Origin: Bacteroidaceae bacterium
GTDB taxonomy: Bacteria; Bacteroidota; Bacteroidia; Bacteroidales; Bacteroidaceae
DNA length: 34,858 nt
Assembly: GCA_024682395.1 (NCBI GenBank)
Contig: JAIKZH010000024.1
Location: 1 to 34,858 of the forward strand
Direction: 5' to 3'
Position numbers and translations under genes: made by a program. How positions within the stretch are numbered: the first letter of the stretch is position 1; each line of letters starts with the position of its first letter. This document shows positions 26,196-33,820 of the stretch, piece by piece. Below the pieces are notes generated by a model. That model did no database searches and had not been told where the DNA came from. It saw only the letters and a program-made list of their open reading frames with translations.

Positions 26196-26912
26196 ATGAA
26201 ATATGCGATTTTAGCAGCAGGAGAGGGTAGTAGGCTTCAACAAGAAGGAATACACAAATCTAAACCTTTGGTCGAAATCAATGGCGAACCAATGATAAAA
26301 CGCCTTGTGCACATATTTATGGATAATTCAGCAGAAGAGATTGTTATAATAACTAACAACGAAACTGCAGATTCACAACAATATATACGACAATTAATAA
26401 AAGAGGGATTTCCTATTAAATTGATTGTAAAAACAACTCCCAGCTCAATGCATAGTTTCTATGAATTGCATACTTTGCTTGGCAAGGGTAAGTTCTGTAT
26501 GACAACCGTCGATACGATCTTTAATGAAGCAGAATTTCATGAGTATATAAACGCTTTCGCTTCATATGATGGTGATGCCTTGATGGGTGTGACAGATTAT
26601 ATTGATGATGAAAAACCGCTATACACGGTTTTGGACTCCGACTTGAACATTACAAGTTTCAATGATACGCCTATCGACGGTCATAATTATGTATCAGGGG
26701 GCATATATGGATTGACGGACAAGTCCTTCCCTATACTTAGGGAATGTATTCAAACTGGACAATCACGCATGAGGAATTTTCAACGTCAGTTGGTTAATAA
26801 AGGCTTATACGTTAAAGCATATCCGTTTACAAAGATATTGGATGTAGATCATGCCACAGATATATTAAAAGCCGAGGACTTTATTAATTCAATACCTGCC
26901 ACACAGCAATAA
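26196..26912 (+). CDS. Nucleotidyltransferase (NTP_transferase, possible CTP:polyol-phosphate type)
   Basis: The 238-residue protein opens with AILAAGEGSRLQQEG, the nucleotide-binding glycine-rich loop of sugar-phosphate nucleotidyltransferases, then KPLVEINGEPMI. TTVDTIF (about 106-112) supplies the metal-binding Asp, and ALMGVTDYID, FNDTPIDGHNYVSGGIYG and DVDHATDI follow. The layout resembles small cytidylyltransferases such as CTP:inositol-1-phosphate or CTP:phosphocholine enzymes, which make CDP-alcohols. The CDP-alcohol transferase two genes downstream supports use of CTP, but the nucleotide and substrate are not proven by the sequence. It is 28 bases after the membrane-protein gene and 16 before the ATP-grasp gene. 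Confidence 0.8.
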   Translation: MKYAILAAGEGSRLQQEGIHKSKPLVEINGEPMIKRLVHIFMDNSAEEIVIITNNETADSQQYIRQLIKEGFPIKLIVKTTPSSMHSFYELHTLLGKGKFCMTTVDTIFNEAEFHEYINAFASYDGDALMGVTDYIDDEKPLYTVLDSDLNITSFNDTPIDGHNYVSGGIYGLTDKSFPILRECIQTGQSRMRNFQRQLVNKGLYVKAYPFTKILDVDHATDILKAEDFINSIPATQQ

Positions 26913-26928
26913 TCGAATATTTACAAAG

Positions 26929-27726
26929 ATGAATATATTACTGATTTATAGAGCTAAGGAGTTTTCTCCCAATTTAGTGGATAATGATACGGCAATACTT
27001 GATAAAGTCGGACATTATCTGCAAGAAGCTGGATGTAATATTTCATTTATTCATGAAGAGGAGTTTAGTGCTGTGGAATATGATGTAGATGTGGTTATGA
27101 GCATGTGTAGGAGAACAGAATCATTGAATTTACTGACAATAATGGAAGAAAAAGGTATTCTTGTAGTTAATTCTCCGCAGAGTGTGTTGAATTGTTCTCG
27201 TGATAAGATGTACCATATTCTTTGTGCTGCAGATATACCCGTAGCCAATGAATACGATGATGAATATAAATTTCCTTTATGGTTTAAAAACCGCCAAGGA
27301 TGGTCTAAATCAAAAGACGATGTTGTGTTTATTAGTAATGCGACAGAACTAAAAAGAGTTATATCATCATCGAAAGGCAAACCATATATGTTGTTTGAAC
27401 ATCTTGAAGGAGATTTAATAAAATTCTATGGTGTTGAAGACTCAAGTTTCTTCTTTTGGATGTACGCTTCTGAGAACCACTCAAAATATAATCTGGAACA
27501 GCATAATGGTGCGCCACATCATTATCCGTTTTTAGAAGAACAACTACATCATATTTGTTCTGATGCTGCTAAAGCAATGGGATTAACAGCTTATGGTGGT
27601 GATTGTATTATAGACTCAAACGGTATGATTAAGATTATAGATTTTAATGATTGGCCATCGTTCAGCAAATGTCGAGAAAATGCCTCAAAGGCGATTGCTG
27701 CAACGGTATTAAAACGCAAAAAATAA
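26929..27726 (+). CDS. ATP-grasp enzyme, unknown substrate
   Basis: The 265-residue protein shows an ATP-grasp fold: NSPQSVLNCSRDKMYHIL (81-98) as the lid/first lysine region, FPLWFKNRQGWSK with Lys120, MLFEHLEGDLIKFYGV (154-169), and near the end GGDCIIDSNGMIKIIDFNDWPSF (core IIDFNDWPSF, Asp238, Asn240) which carries the magnesium ligands. This ending resembles both RimK-type ligases, which join amino acids, and the inositol-phosphate kinase (ITPK) family, whose motif is similar to 'VIDINxFPGY'. So it may add an amino acid to, or phosphorylate, the product of its operon partners. It is 16 bases after the nucleotidyltransferase gene and 7 bases before the CDP-alcohol transferase gene. Substrate unknown. 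Confidence 0.75.
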   Translation: MNILLIYRAKEFSPNLVDNDTAILDKVGHYLQEAGCNISFIHEEEFSAVEYDVDVVMSMCRRTESLNLLTIMEEKGILVVNSPQSVLNCSRDKMYHILCAADIPVANEYDDEYKFPLWFKNRQGWSKSKDDVVFISNATELKRVISSSKGKPYMLFEHLEGDLIKFYGVEDSSFFFWMYASENHSKYNLEQHNGAPHHYPFLEEQLHHICSDAAKAMGLTAYGGDCIIDSNGMIKIIDFNDWPSFSKCRENASKAIAATVLKRKK

Positions 27727-27733
27727 TATAGAA

Positions 27734-28726
27734 ATGGTTGACGATAACAATAAATTAGCATTGAAGTCCAACGACACTGAAGAATGGATTGATACGGTTT
27801 ATACCCGACCAATAGGTTTGCTATGGGCTCGTTTTTTTAATTCATTCGACATACATCCAAATGTCGTTACAATACTTTCTTTGATTATCGGAGTCGCTTC
27901 ATCATATTTCTTTCTACAAGATGCCGACACAACAACAGGCCTGATATATAACATAATCGGAGTGTTATTGCTTTCGTGGGCAAATATATACGACTCAACC
28001 GACGGACAGATGGCTCGTATGACAGGAAAGAAAACTCGTTTAGGACGTATCTTGGATGGATTTGCTGGTGATGCGTGGTTCTTCTGTATTTATGTTGCCA
28101 TTTTCTTGCGTTTGTTTCATAAACCATTATTTGCAATACATGGCAAATCGTTACTTGAATCAATATCTCCGGTTTTCGAAACCCTGCATTGGGGGTACGG
28201 AGGGTTGGCACTTGTTATATTCATCGGATTTGTTTGTCATGCACGTCAATGTGGCCTATCTGATTACTATCGTAATATTCACATGTTTTTTATAAAAGGA
28301 AAATCTGGAAGCGAATTAGATTCATATCAACAGCAGAAGGCTTTGTATGATGATGCAAGATGGAAAAAACAGTTTATATGGAAATTCTTTCTCTTTTTTT
28401 ATGTACGATACACAAAATCACAAGAAAATCAAACTCCTAATTTCCAAAGACTTAAGCAAGCGATAAAAGAGAAATACGGTGATGAAATTCCATCAGGTTT
28501 GCGCAATGAATTCCGTGAATATAGTCTGCCACTAATGAAATGGGCGAATATCCTTACTTTTAATACACGAGCGATTGTTCTATACATTTCATGTGTTATT
28601 GACATTCCATGGATTTATCTAATGTTTGAATTGATTGTATTGACAGCATTATATTTTTATATGAGATACAAACATGAAACCATATGTAAACAATTTACAA
28701 AATGGGTTAATGATGGTCGTTGGTGA
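27734..28726 (+). CDS. CDP-alcohol phosphatidyltransferase family protein
   Basis: The 330-residue integral membrane enzyme transfers a phospho-alcohol group from a CDP-alcohol onto a second alcohol. The signature D87-STD90-G91-QM-A94-R95-(8 residues)-G104-RIL-D108 fits the family consensus D1xxD2GxxAR...GxxxD3xxxD4, except that the expected fourth Asp position (112) is Gly and an Asp follows at 113 (DGFAGD). TRPIGLLWARFF and HPNVVTILSLIIG precede the motif, resembling the C-terminal half of inositol-phosphate/di-inositol-phosphate synthases. About six transmembrane segments are present, with a charged cytosolic loop at 185-240. Length (330) exceeds simple PgsA. Its neighbours suggest a special lipid head group or phosphodiester metabolite. 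Confidence 0.82.
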   Translation: MVDDNNKLALKSNDTEEWIDTVYTRPIGLLWARFFNSFDIHPNVVTILSLIIGVASSYFFLQDADTTTGLIYNIIGVLLLSWANIYDSTDGQMARMTGKKTRLGRILDGFAGDAWFFCIYVAIFLRLFHKPLFAIHGKSLLESISPVFETLHWGYGGLALVIFIGFVCHARQCGLSDYYRNIHMFFIKGKSGSELDSYQQQKALYDDARWKKQFIWKFFLFFYVRYTKSQENQTPNFQRLKQAIKEKYGDEIPSGLRNEFREYSLPLMKWANILTFNTRAIVLYISCVIDIPWIYLMFELIVLTALYFYMRYKHETICKQFTKWVNDGRW

Positions 28727-28763
28727 TTTCATATAAATCTGTAAAACAAAAATTAAGTAAAGT

Positions 28764-29492
28764 ATGGCAAATTCATCAGAAATAAAGCGTCCGAAGTTAT
28801 TGATGTTCGATTATGGAGGAACACTCGACACCAATGGAATACATTGGAGTGAGGTTATATGGTCTCAGTATCAAAAAGAAAATGTTCCTATTACAAAAGA
28901 ACAATATCGGGAGTGTTATGTATATGCTGAACGAGAACTTGCAAAACAACCGATTATAGAGCCTGATGACATCTTTCTTGATTTATTAAGAAAAAAAATA
29001 AACATACAAACATTATATCTTGTGGAGCATAAACTCTGGTCACCCGAAGAAGTGTCGCGAAGAGCCATTGCAGAGCATATCTCTTTACGATGTAATAATG
29101 TTGTACAACAAAACATAGACAGAATCAGACCATTGTTGCGTGCTCTCGCTGAGAAATATAGAATTGTTTTAGTAAGTAATTTCTATGGAAATCTAAATGC
29201 AGTGTTGAAAGGATACAACCTTGATGTATTTGAGAATGTAGTAGAATCAGCAGTTGTTGGAATAAGGAAGCCAGAGCCTCAGATTTATCGATTGGCATTA
29301 GAAAAGGCGGTAATTGACTGTAAAGACGCCGTGATAATAGGTGATTCCATTAAGAACGACATCATTCCAGCAAACACCATTGGATGTGAAGCGTATTGGT
29401 TGCAAGGAAAAGGATGGGATAACGAAGAAAAGCCGTCAGATATTTCATGTAATGTGATAAATGATTTAGTAGAATTAAAGAATTATCTGTAA
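28764..29492 (+). CDS. HAD-superfamily hydrolase (IA class)
   Basis: The 242-residue protein has the first HAD motif FDYGGTLDT with nucleophile Asp16; the usual second Asp (DxD) is Gly18 here, so the general acid/base differs. LVSNFYGN is motif II (Ser), GIRKPEPQIY motif III (Lys) and VIIGDSIKNDIIPANTIGC motif IV (Asp). A helical cap lies between. As the last gene of the run, it may dephosphorylate an intermediate made by the CDP-alcohol transferase, for example a phospho-polyol lipid. That is inference from position. Loss of the second Asp could mean a phosphatase with altered mechanism. Confidence 0.8.
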   Translation: MANSSEIKRPKLLMFDYGGTLDTNGIHWSEVIWSQYQKENVPITKEQYRECYVYAERELAKQPIIEPDDIFLDLLRKKINIQTLYLVEHKLWSPEEVSRRAIAEHISLRCNNVVQQNIDRIRPLLRALAEKYRIVLVSNFYGNLNAVLKGYNLDVFENVVESAVVGIRKPEPQIYRLALEKAVIDCKDAVIIGDSIKNDIIPANTIGCEAYWLQGKGWDNEEKPSDISCNVINDLVELKNYL

Positions 29493-29520
29493 GACTTACT
29501 GTTATTTTATTTATTATTGC

Positions 29521-29529
29521 TAAATTTGC
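29521..29529 (+). promoter_or_regulatory. -7 promoter box of ung
   Basis: TAAATTTGC matches TAnnTTTG and ends five bases before the ung ATG at 29534, so the transcript would be leaderless or nearly so. Confidence 0.5.
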
Positions 29530-29533
29530 ATTT

Positions 29534-30196
29534 ATGAAAGTAAAAATCCATTCTTCGTGGCAGAAATACCTTCAATCAGAGTTTGACAAACCATATTTTG
29601 AACAACTCACAAGTTTTGTGCGTCAAGAATATGCAACACAAACAGTATATCCGCCAGGTAAGTTAATATTTAATGCTTTTGATTTATGTCCGTTCGACAA
29701 CGTGAAAGTTGTTTTGATCGGACAAGATCCATATCATGAACCAGGACAGGCTCATGGTTTGTGTTTCTCAGTAAATAATGGTGTTGCATTTCCTCCTTCA
29801 TTAAACAATATATTTAAAGAGATTCATGACGATATAGGGCATCCGATACCTGAAAGCGGAGATTTAACTCGTTGGGCCACTCAAGGGGTATTGTTGTTAA
29901 ACGCCACATTAACGGTACGTGCACATCAGGCGGGTTCACATCAGCGTAAAGGTTGGGAACAATTTACCGATGCCGTCATATCAACAATAAGCAAGGAAAA
30001 AGATAATGTCGTATTTATCCTGTGGGGCAGTTTCGCCCAATCCAAATCGGCTCTGATAGATCAGTCAAAGCATTATATATTACGTTCTGCTCATCCGTCA
30101 CCACTTTCAGCATATCGTGGATTTTTCGGTAATCATCATTTCAGCTTGACAAATTCATATTTGAAAGAACATAATAAGAAAGAGATAGAATGGTAA
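29534..30196 (+). CDS. ung: Uracil-DNA glycosylase (family 1)
   Basis: The enzyme removes uracil from DNA, the first step of base-excision repair. The 220-residue protein has the family 1 water-activating motif GQDPYHEPGQAHGLCFSV with catalytic Asp65, NNIFKEI, LLLNATLTVR, WGSFAQ and the DNA-minor-groove loop HPSPLSAYRGFFG with catalytic His187. Length and motifs are standard. It overlaps the next HAD gene by seven bases and has a near-leaderless promoter upstream. Confidence 0.96.
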   Translation: MKVKIHSSWQKYLQSEFDKPYFEQLTSFVRQEYATQTVYPPGKLIFNAFDLCPFDNVKVVLIGQDPYHEPGQAHGLCFSVNNGVAFPPSLNNIFKEIHDDIGHPIPESGDLTRWATQGVLLLNATLTVRAHQAGSHQRKGWEQFTDAVISTISKEKDNVVFILWGSFAQSKSALIDQSKHYILRSAHPSPLSAYRGFFGNHHFSLTNSYLKEHNKKEIEW

Positions 30197-30858
30197 TAAA
30201 AAATATAATATTTGATTTTGGTGGAGTCATAATCCAATTAGATCCAACTGAGGCCGTAAGTAGGTTTCAGAGTCTGGGAATAAAAGATGCACCACAACAG
30301 ATGAATATTTTTGGACAAAAAGGTATCTTCTTGGAGATAGAGAATGGTTCGATAACTGCCGAACAGTTTTGCAAAAAACTGGCACTTGAGGCAAAACGAC
30401 AAAGCAATCTATTCCCCGACGACCCAAATCCTTCATATTCATTCGACAAGGCACAATGGGCATGGCTGGGATATGTTGCAGGAATAAAGGATATTATTCT
30501 CAAAGAACTGTTAAGCTTAAAACAACAATATAATGTGTGTTTGTTGAGTAACACAAACCCTTTTATGATGAAATGGGCTGAAAGTAACGATTTCAGTGGT
30601 GATGGTCATCCCATACAATATTATTTTCATCATTTGTTTTACAGTTATAAAATGCACGATTATAAACCTTCAGAATCCATTTTCAAGAAGATGTTGAAAG
30701 AAGGAGGGATGAAGGCTGAGGAATGTCTGTTTTTGGACGATAGTCCGCATAACATCCAAGCTGCAGAATCAATTGGCATTCATGGATTGTTGGTTGCAAA
30801 AGACGAGAATTGGATCGACAGATTAAGAAACGAACTACAAAAATTAGAATCAGAATAA
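30190..30858 (+). CDS. HAD-IA phosphatase, YihX-like
   Basis: The 222-residue protein has NIIFDFGGVIIQLD with nucleophile Asp, again with Gly in place of the second Asp, a form usual in the YihX/epoxide-hydrolase N-terminal phosphatase group. LLSNTNPF is motif II, DYKPSESIF is motif III and LFLDDSPHNIQAAESIG motif IV. YihX of E. coli dephosphorylates alpha-D-glucose-1-phosphate, but substrates vary and cannot be read here. It overlaps ung by seven bases and ends 11 bases before the cardiolipin-synthase-like gene. Confidence 0.85.
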   Translation: MVIKNIIFDFGGVIIQLDPTEAVSRFQSLGIKDAPQQMNIFGQKGIFLEIENGSITAEQFCKKLALEAKRQSNLFPDDPNPSYSFDKAQWAWLGYVAGIKDIILKELLSLKQQYNVCLLSNTNPFMMKWAESNDFSGDGHPIQYYFHHLFYSYKMHDYKPSESIFKKMLKEGGMKAEECLFLDDSPHNIQAAESIGIHGLLVAKDENWIDRLRNELQKLESE

Positions 30859-30869
30859 ACTCATATAAA

Positions 30870-32087
30870 ATGTATAGAATAATTGTTTCTCTTTTAATTT
30901 GTTGCTTTATATCGTTGACGACAAAGGCACAAAGCGAACAAGATGAAATTAAATATCTGCAAGAAATAGGAATAAATACAACAGATAGTAATAATGTATA
31001 TTTGCTTACCAGTGGACATGATAAGTTTGAGGACATGTTCAATTCTATACGTAATGCAAAGAAATTCATTCATTTAGAGTATTTTAATTTCAGAAACGAT
31101 TCAATTGCTGGTTTGCTTTTCGACTTGTTGGCAGAGAAAGTACGCGAGGGGGTTGAGGTGAGAGCGATGTACGATGCTTTTGGTAATGCGTCAAACAACC
31201 AACCGATTAAAAGACATCAACACGATTCAATATGTTCCACAGGTATTCAGTTGGTGAAATTCGATCCTTTGGATTTCCCATGGCTTACTCATATAATTCC
31301 ACGCGACCATCGCAAAATTGTTGTAATTGACGGACGTGTTGCCTATACAGGTGGAATGAATGTTGCCGATTACTATGTTGATGGTTTAGAAGGAATTGGC
31401 GCATGGCGTGATTTACATCTACATATCGAAGGGGCGGCTGTAAACGAACTACATAAGATCTTTGTCAGAATGTGGAAAGATGCAACCAATGAGGACTTGT
31501 ATAAAGACGAATATTTTCCAAATCCACTAAAGGCAGGAAATGCACGTGTTGCCGTTGTTGACCGCAGACCGAACGAAACTAATAAATCAATTCGTCGATT
31601 GTATGTGAGCATGTTAGATAACGCACGCCACCATGTTCAATTAGTCAATCCATATTTTGTACCTACAAAACAAGTGCGCCAGGCCTTACGCCGTTGTATT
31701 GACCGTGGTGTGAAGGTGGAGATTATGTTGTCGGAGAAAAGTGATATACCGCTTACTCCAGATGCTTCGCATTATGTGGGCAGATTGCTTCAAAAACGTG
31801 GAGCAGAAGTATATATGTTTCGTGGAGGATTTCATCATACAAAAATGATGATTGTTGATGATAAATTTTGTACAATCGGTTCTGCAAATCTGGATAGTAG
31901 AAGCCTTCGATGTGATTACGAAGTAAATACTGTGATTTTTGATCAGCCAACAACCGACCAATTAATTAATATGTTCGAGAACGACAAAAAATCAAGCATA
32001 ATGATGGATACAGCATATTGGAAGAACAAAACCAAGTGGAAACGTTTTGTGTCATGGTTTGGCAACTGTCTCACACCATTCCTTTAA
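30870..32087 (+). CDS. Phospholipase D-like, cardiolipin-synthase type, exported
   Basis: The 405-residue protein carries two HKD motifs: HRKIVVID with His147, Lys149 and Asp154, and HTKMMIVD with His323, Lys325 and Asp330, the paired active sites of cardiolipin synthase/PLD enzymes. The N-terminus is a signal peptide (MYRIIVSLLICCFISLTTKA) rather than the two transmembrane helices of ClsA, so the enzyme is probably periplasmic or envelope-bound, akin to ClsC/ClsB in lacking the helical anchor. I set the start at ATG 30870; an upstream in-frame start at 30810 would overlap the HAD gene and hide the signal peptide. It makes or remodels cardiolipin or cleaves a phosphodiester. Confidence 0.85.
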   Translation: MYRIIVSLLICCFISLTTKAQSEQDEIKYLQEIGINTTDSNNVYLLTSGHDKFEDMFNSIRNAKKFIHLEYFNFRNDSIAGLLFDLLAEKVREGVEVRAMYDAFGNASNNQPIKRHQHDSICSTGIQLVKFDPLDFPWLTHIIPRDHRKIVVIDGRVAYTGGMNVADYYVDGLEGIGAWRDLHLHIEGAAVNELHKIFVRMWKDATNEDLYKDEYFPNPLKAGNARVAVVDRRPNETNKSIRRLYVSMLDNARHHVQLVNPYFVPTKQVRQALRRCIDRGVKVEIMLSEKSDIPLTPDASHYVGRLLQKRGAEVYMFRGGFHHTKMMIVDDKFCTIGSANLDSRSLRCDYEVNTVIFDQPTTDQLINMFENDKKSSIMMDTAYWKNKTKWKRFVSWFGNCLTPFL

Positions 32088-32167
32088 CCATGATTCTCAT
32101 AATCAGGTTTTCAAAGGCTTCAATGTATGTTGTTCACATTAATATTCAATAAAAAGACATTACAATT

Positions 32168-33670
32168 ATGAAAAAAATATTCCTATCGATATTACTGACT
32201 TTTATCAGCTGTTTATGTGTATTTTCTAATTCAGAACAATATCCTAAGAGAGAATTCCGAGGTGCGTGGATACAATGCGTAAACGGACAATATCTTGGAA
32301 AATCTATGTCTGCAATACGCTCAATGCTCTCTTCTCAATTAGATGTCTTGGGTAAGGCTGGTATCAATGCAATAATATTTCAAGTAAGGGCAGAAGGCGA
32401 TGCACTATATGCTTCAAAATACGAACCATGGAGCCGCTATCTTACAGGTCGTCAAGGCGTTGCTCCAAGCGATGGATGGGATCCGCTTGATTGGATGATA
32501 AACGAATGCCATAAACGTGGAATGGAGTGTCACGCATGGATTAATCCATATAGGGCTAAGACCAAAGGAACAACCGAACTCGCTCCAAACAACCCGGTTT
32601 TTCAATTTCCTGAAAGAGTTTTCCGTTATGGCGATCTCATCATCTTTAATCCTGCTCTGGAAATCAACAGAACATACACTTGTATGATTATTGATGACAT
32701 AATTTCCCGTTATGATGTCGATGGTTTACATATGGACGATTATTTCTATCCTTATCCTGAAAACGGTATAGAAATCCCTGATATGGATTATTACAAAAAG
32801 AACCCACGCGGATTCCATAATATAGACGATTGGCGACGCGACAACGTGAGTATGCTCATTCATGACATACATAAGCTGATACGTGCAAAGAAACCTTGGG
32901 TTAAGTTTGGTATAAGTCCGTTTGGAATTTACAGAAATAATAAAGATGGTGTAAACACAAAAGAGGGTAGTGCAACCAATGGTTTGCAAAACTACGACCA
33001 GTTATATGCCGACATTGTATTGTGGCAAGAAAAAGGATGGGTTGACTATTTGATACCTCAGATTTACTGGAATGTAGGCACTAAAGCCGCTGATTATAAG
33101 GTGTTATGCGATTGGTGGAATGATTATTGCTCCAAGAGACCTTTGTATATCGGTCAGGATGTGGAACGAACAGTAAAAGAGGCTGATCCAAACAATCCTC
33201 AGACACATCAGATGGCATTGAAATATAATATACAACGCTCTGAACCTAATGTGCAAGGCAGTTGTCAGTGGTACGCTGCAGCAGTTGTAAATAATCCTGG
33301 TGGATATCGCACAATGTTGGAACAGAACTACCACAAATATCCAGCATTGCAACCTCTTATGCCTTTTATTGATTCAAAAGCGCCAAAGAGTCCGCAGAAA
33401 CCATCTATCATATATGAACAAGGCAAGATTTATCTTACTTGGAATGCTCCAAAATATAAAAAAGAACTCGACCGAGCAACAAAATTTGTTGTTTACAGAT
33501 ATGCAAACAGTGAAAAAATAAAAGCTAAGTCATTGGATGCAACTCATATTGTCGGAATCACATCAGACACAAGATATCTAATAGAAGGGAACCAACATGG
33601 ATATACATATGTTGTTACATCGTTAGATAGGATAAACAATGAATCAAAACCAATAAAAATTAAACTTTAG
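32168..33670 (+). CDS. Exported GHL10-type glycoside hydrolase (DUF187)
   Basis: The 500-residue protein has a signal peptide (MKKIFLSILLTFISCLCVFS) and the GHL10 (DUF187, YngK/YddW) barrel: REFRGAWIQCVNGQYLG, FQVRAEGDALYASKYEPWS, GMECHAWINPYRA, VDGLHMDDYFYPYP and FGISPFGIYRN. The E. coli relative DigH (YddW) cuts peptide-free peptidoglycan strands, so a role in cell-wall turnover is likely. A fibronectin-III-like stretch follows after about residue 400 (KSPQKPSIIYEQGKIYLTW in part). The barrel's key acidic residues are probably those of HMDD. It is 80 bases after the preceding gene and not strongly coupled to it. Confidence 0.87.
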   Translation: MKKIFLSILLTFISCLCVFSNSEQYPKREFRGAWIQCVNGQYLGKSMSAIRSMLSSQLDVLGKAGINAIIFQVRAEGDALYASKYEPWSRYLTGRQGVAPSDGWDPLDWMINECHKRGMECHAWINPYRAKTKGTTELAPNNPVFQFPERVFRYGDLIIFNPALEINRTYTCMIIDDIISRYDVDGLHMDDYFYPYPENGIEIPDMDYYKKNPRGFHNIDDWRRDNVSMLIHDIHKLIRAKKPWVKFGISPFGIYRNNKDGVNTKEGSATNGLQNYDQLYADIVLWQEKGWVDYLIPQIYWNVGTKAADYKVLCDWWNDYCSKRPLYIGQDVERTVKEADPNNPQTHQMALKYNIQRSEPNVQGSCQWYAAAVVNNPGGYRTMLEQNYHKYPALQPLMPFIDSKAPKSPQKPSIIYEQGKIYLTWNAPKYKKELDRATKFVVYRYANSEKIKAKSLDATHIVGITSDTRYLIEGNQHGYTYVVTSLDRINNESKPIKIKL

Positions 33671-33811
33671 TCTTATATTCATCCATACAATGCCATACTC
33701 ATGATGGCTACAAAACGTCATTATTTATGTCATAAAGCCGTGATTTTACATTTTTTTACATGTTTTTGATAAAAAAATGGGTTAAAAAGGCATTGTATGA
33801 ATAAAAAAGTG
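33671..33811. other. Nested inverted repeats downstream of the hydrolase gene
   Basis: CATACAATGCC (33684-33694) is repeated inverted as GGCATTGTATG (33789-33799), and inside lies CATTTTTTTA (33749-33758) with TAAAAAAATG (33770-33779). The inner stem, with T and A runs, is a plausible bidirectional terminator for the hydrolase gene. The outer arms reach the promoter that follows. Confidence 0.5.
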
Positions 33812-33820
33812 TACCTTTGC
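33812..33820 (+). promoter_or_regulatory. -7 promoter box for the outer-membrane protein gene
   Basis: TACCTTTGC matches TAnnTTTG. The nearest TTG upstream (33793-33795) gives a 16-base spacer, shorter than the usual 19, and lies in the right arm of the inverted repeat. Transcription from here would make a leader of about 270 bases. Confidence 0.5.

Noticed and set aside
25103-29492. Reading the run as the known Bacteroides inositol-lipid cluster
   Set aside because: No myo-inositol-phosphate synthase is present and gene content differs; only a loose functional parallel is claimed.
30810-30869. Longer N-terminus of the cardiolipin-synthase-like protein
   Set aside because: It lies inside the upstream HAD gene and would hide the signal peptide starting at 30870.
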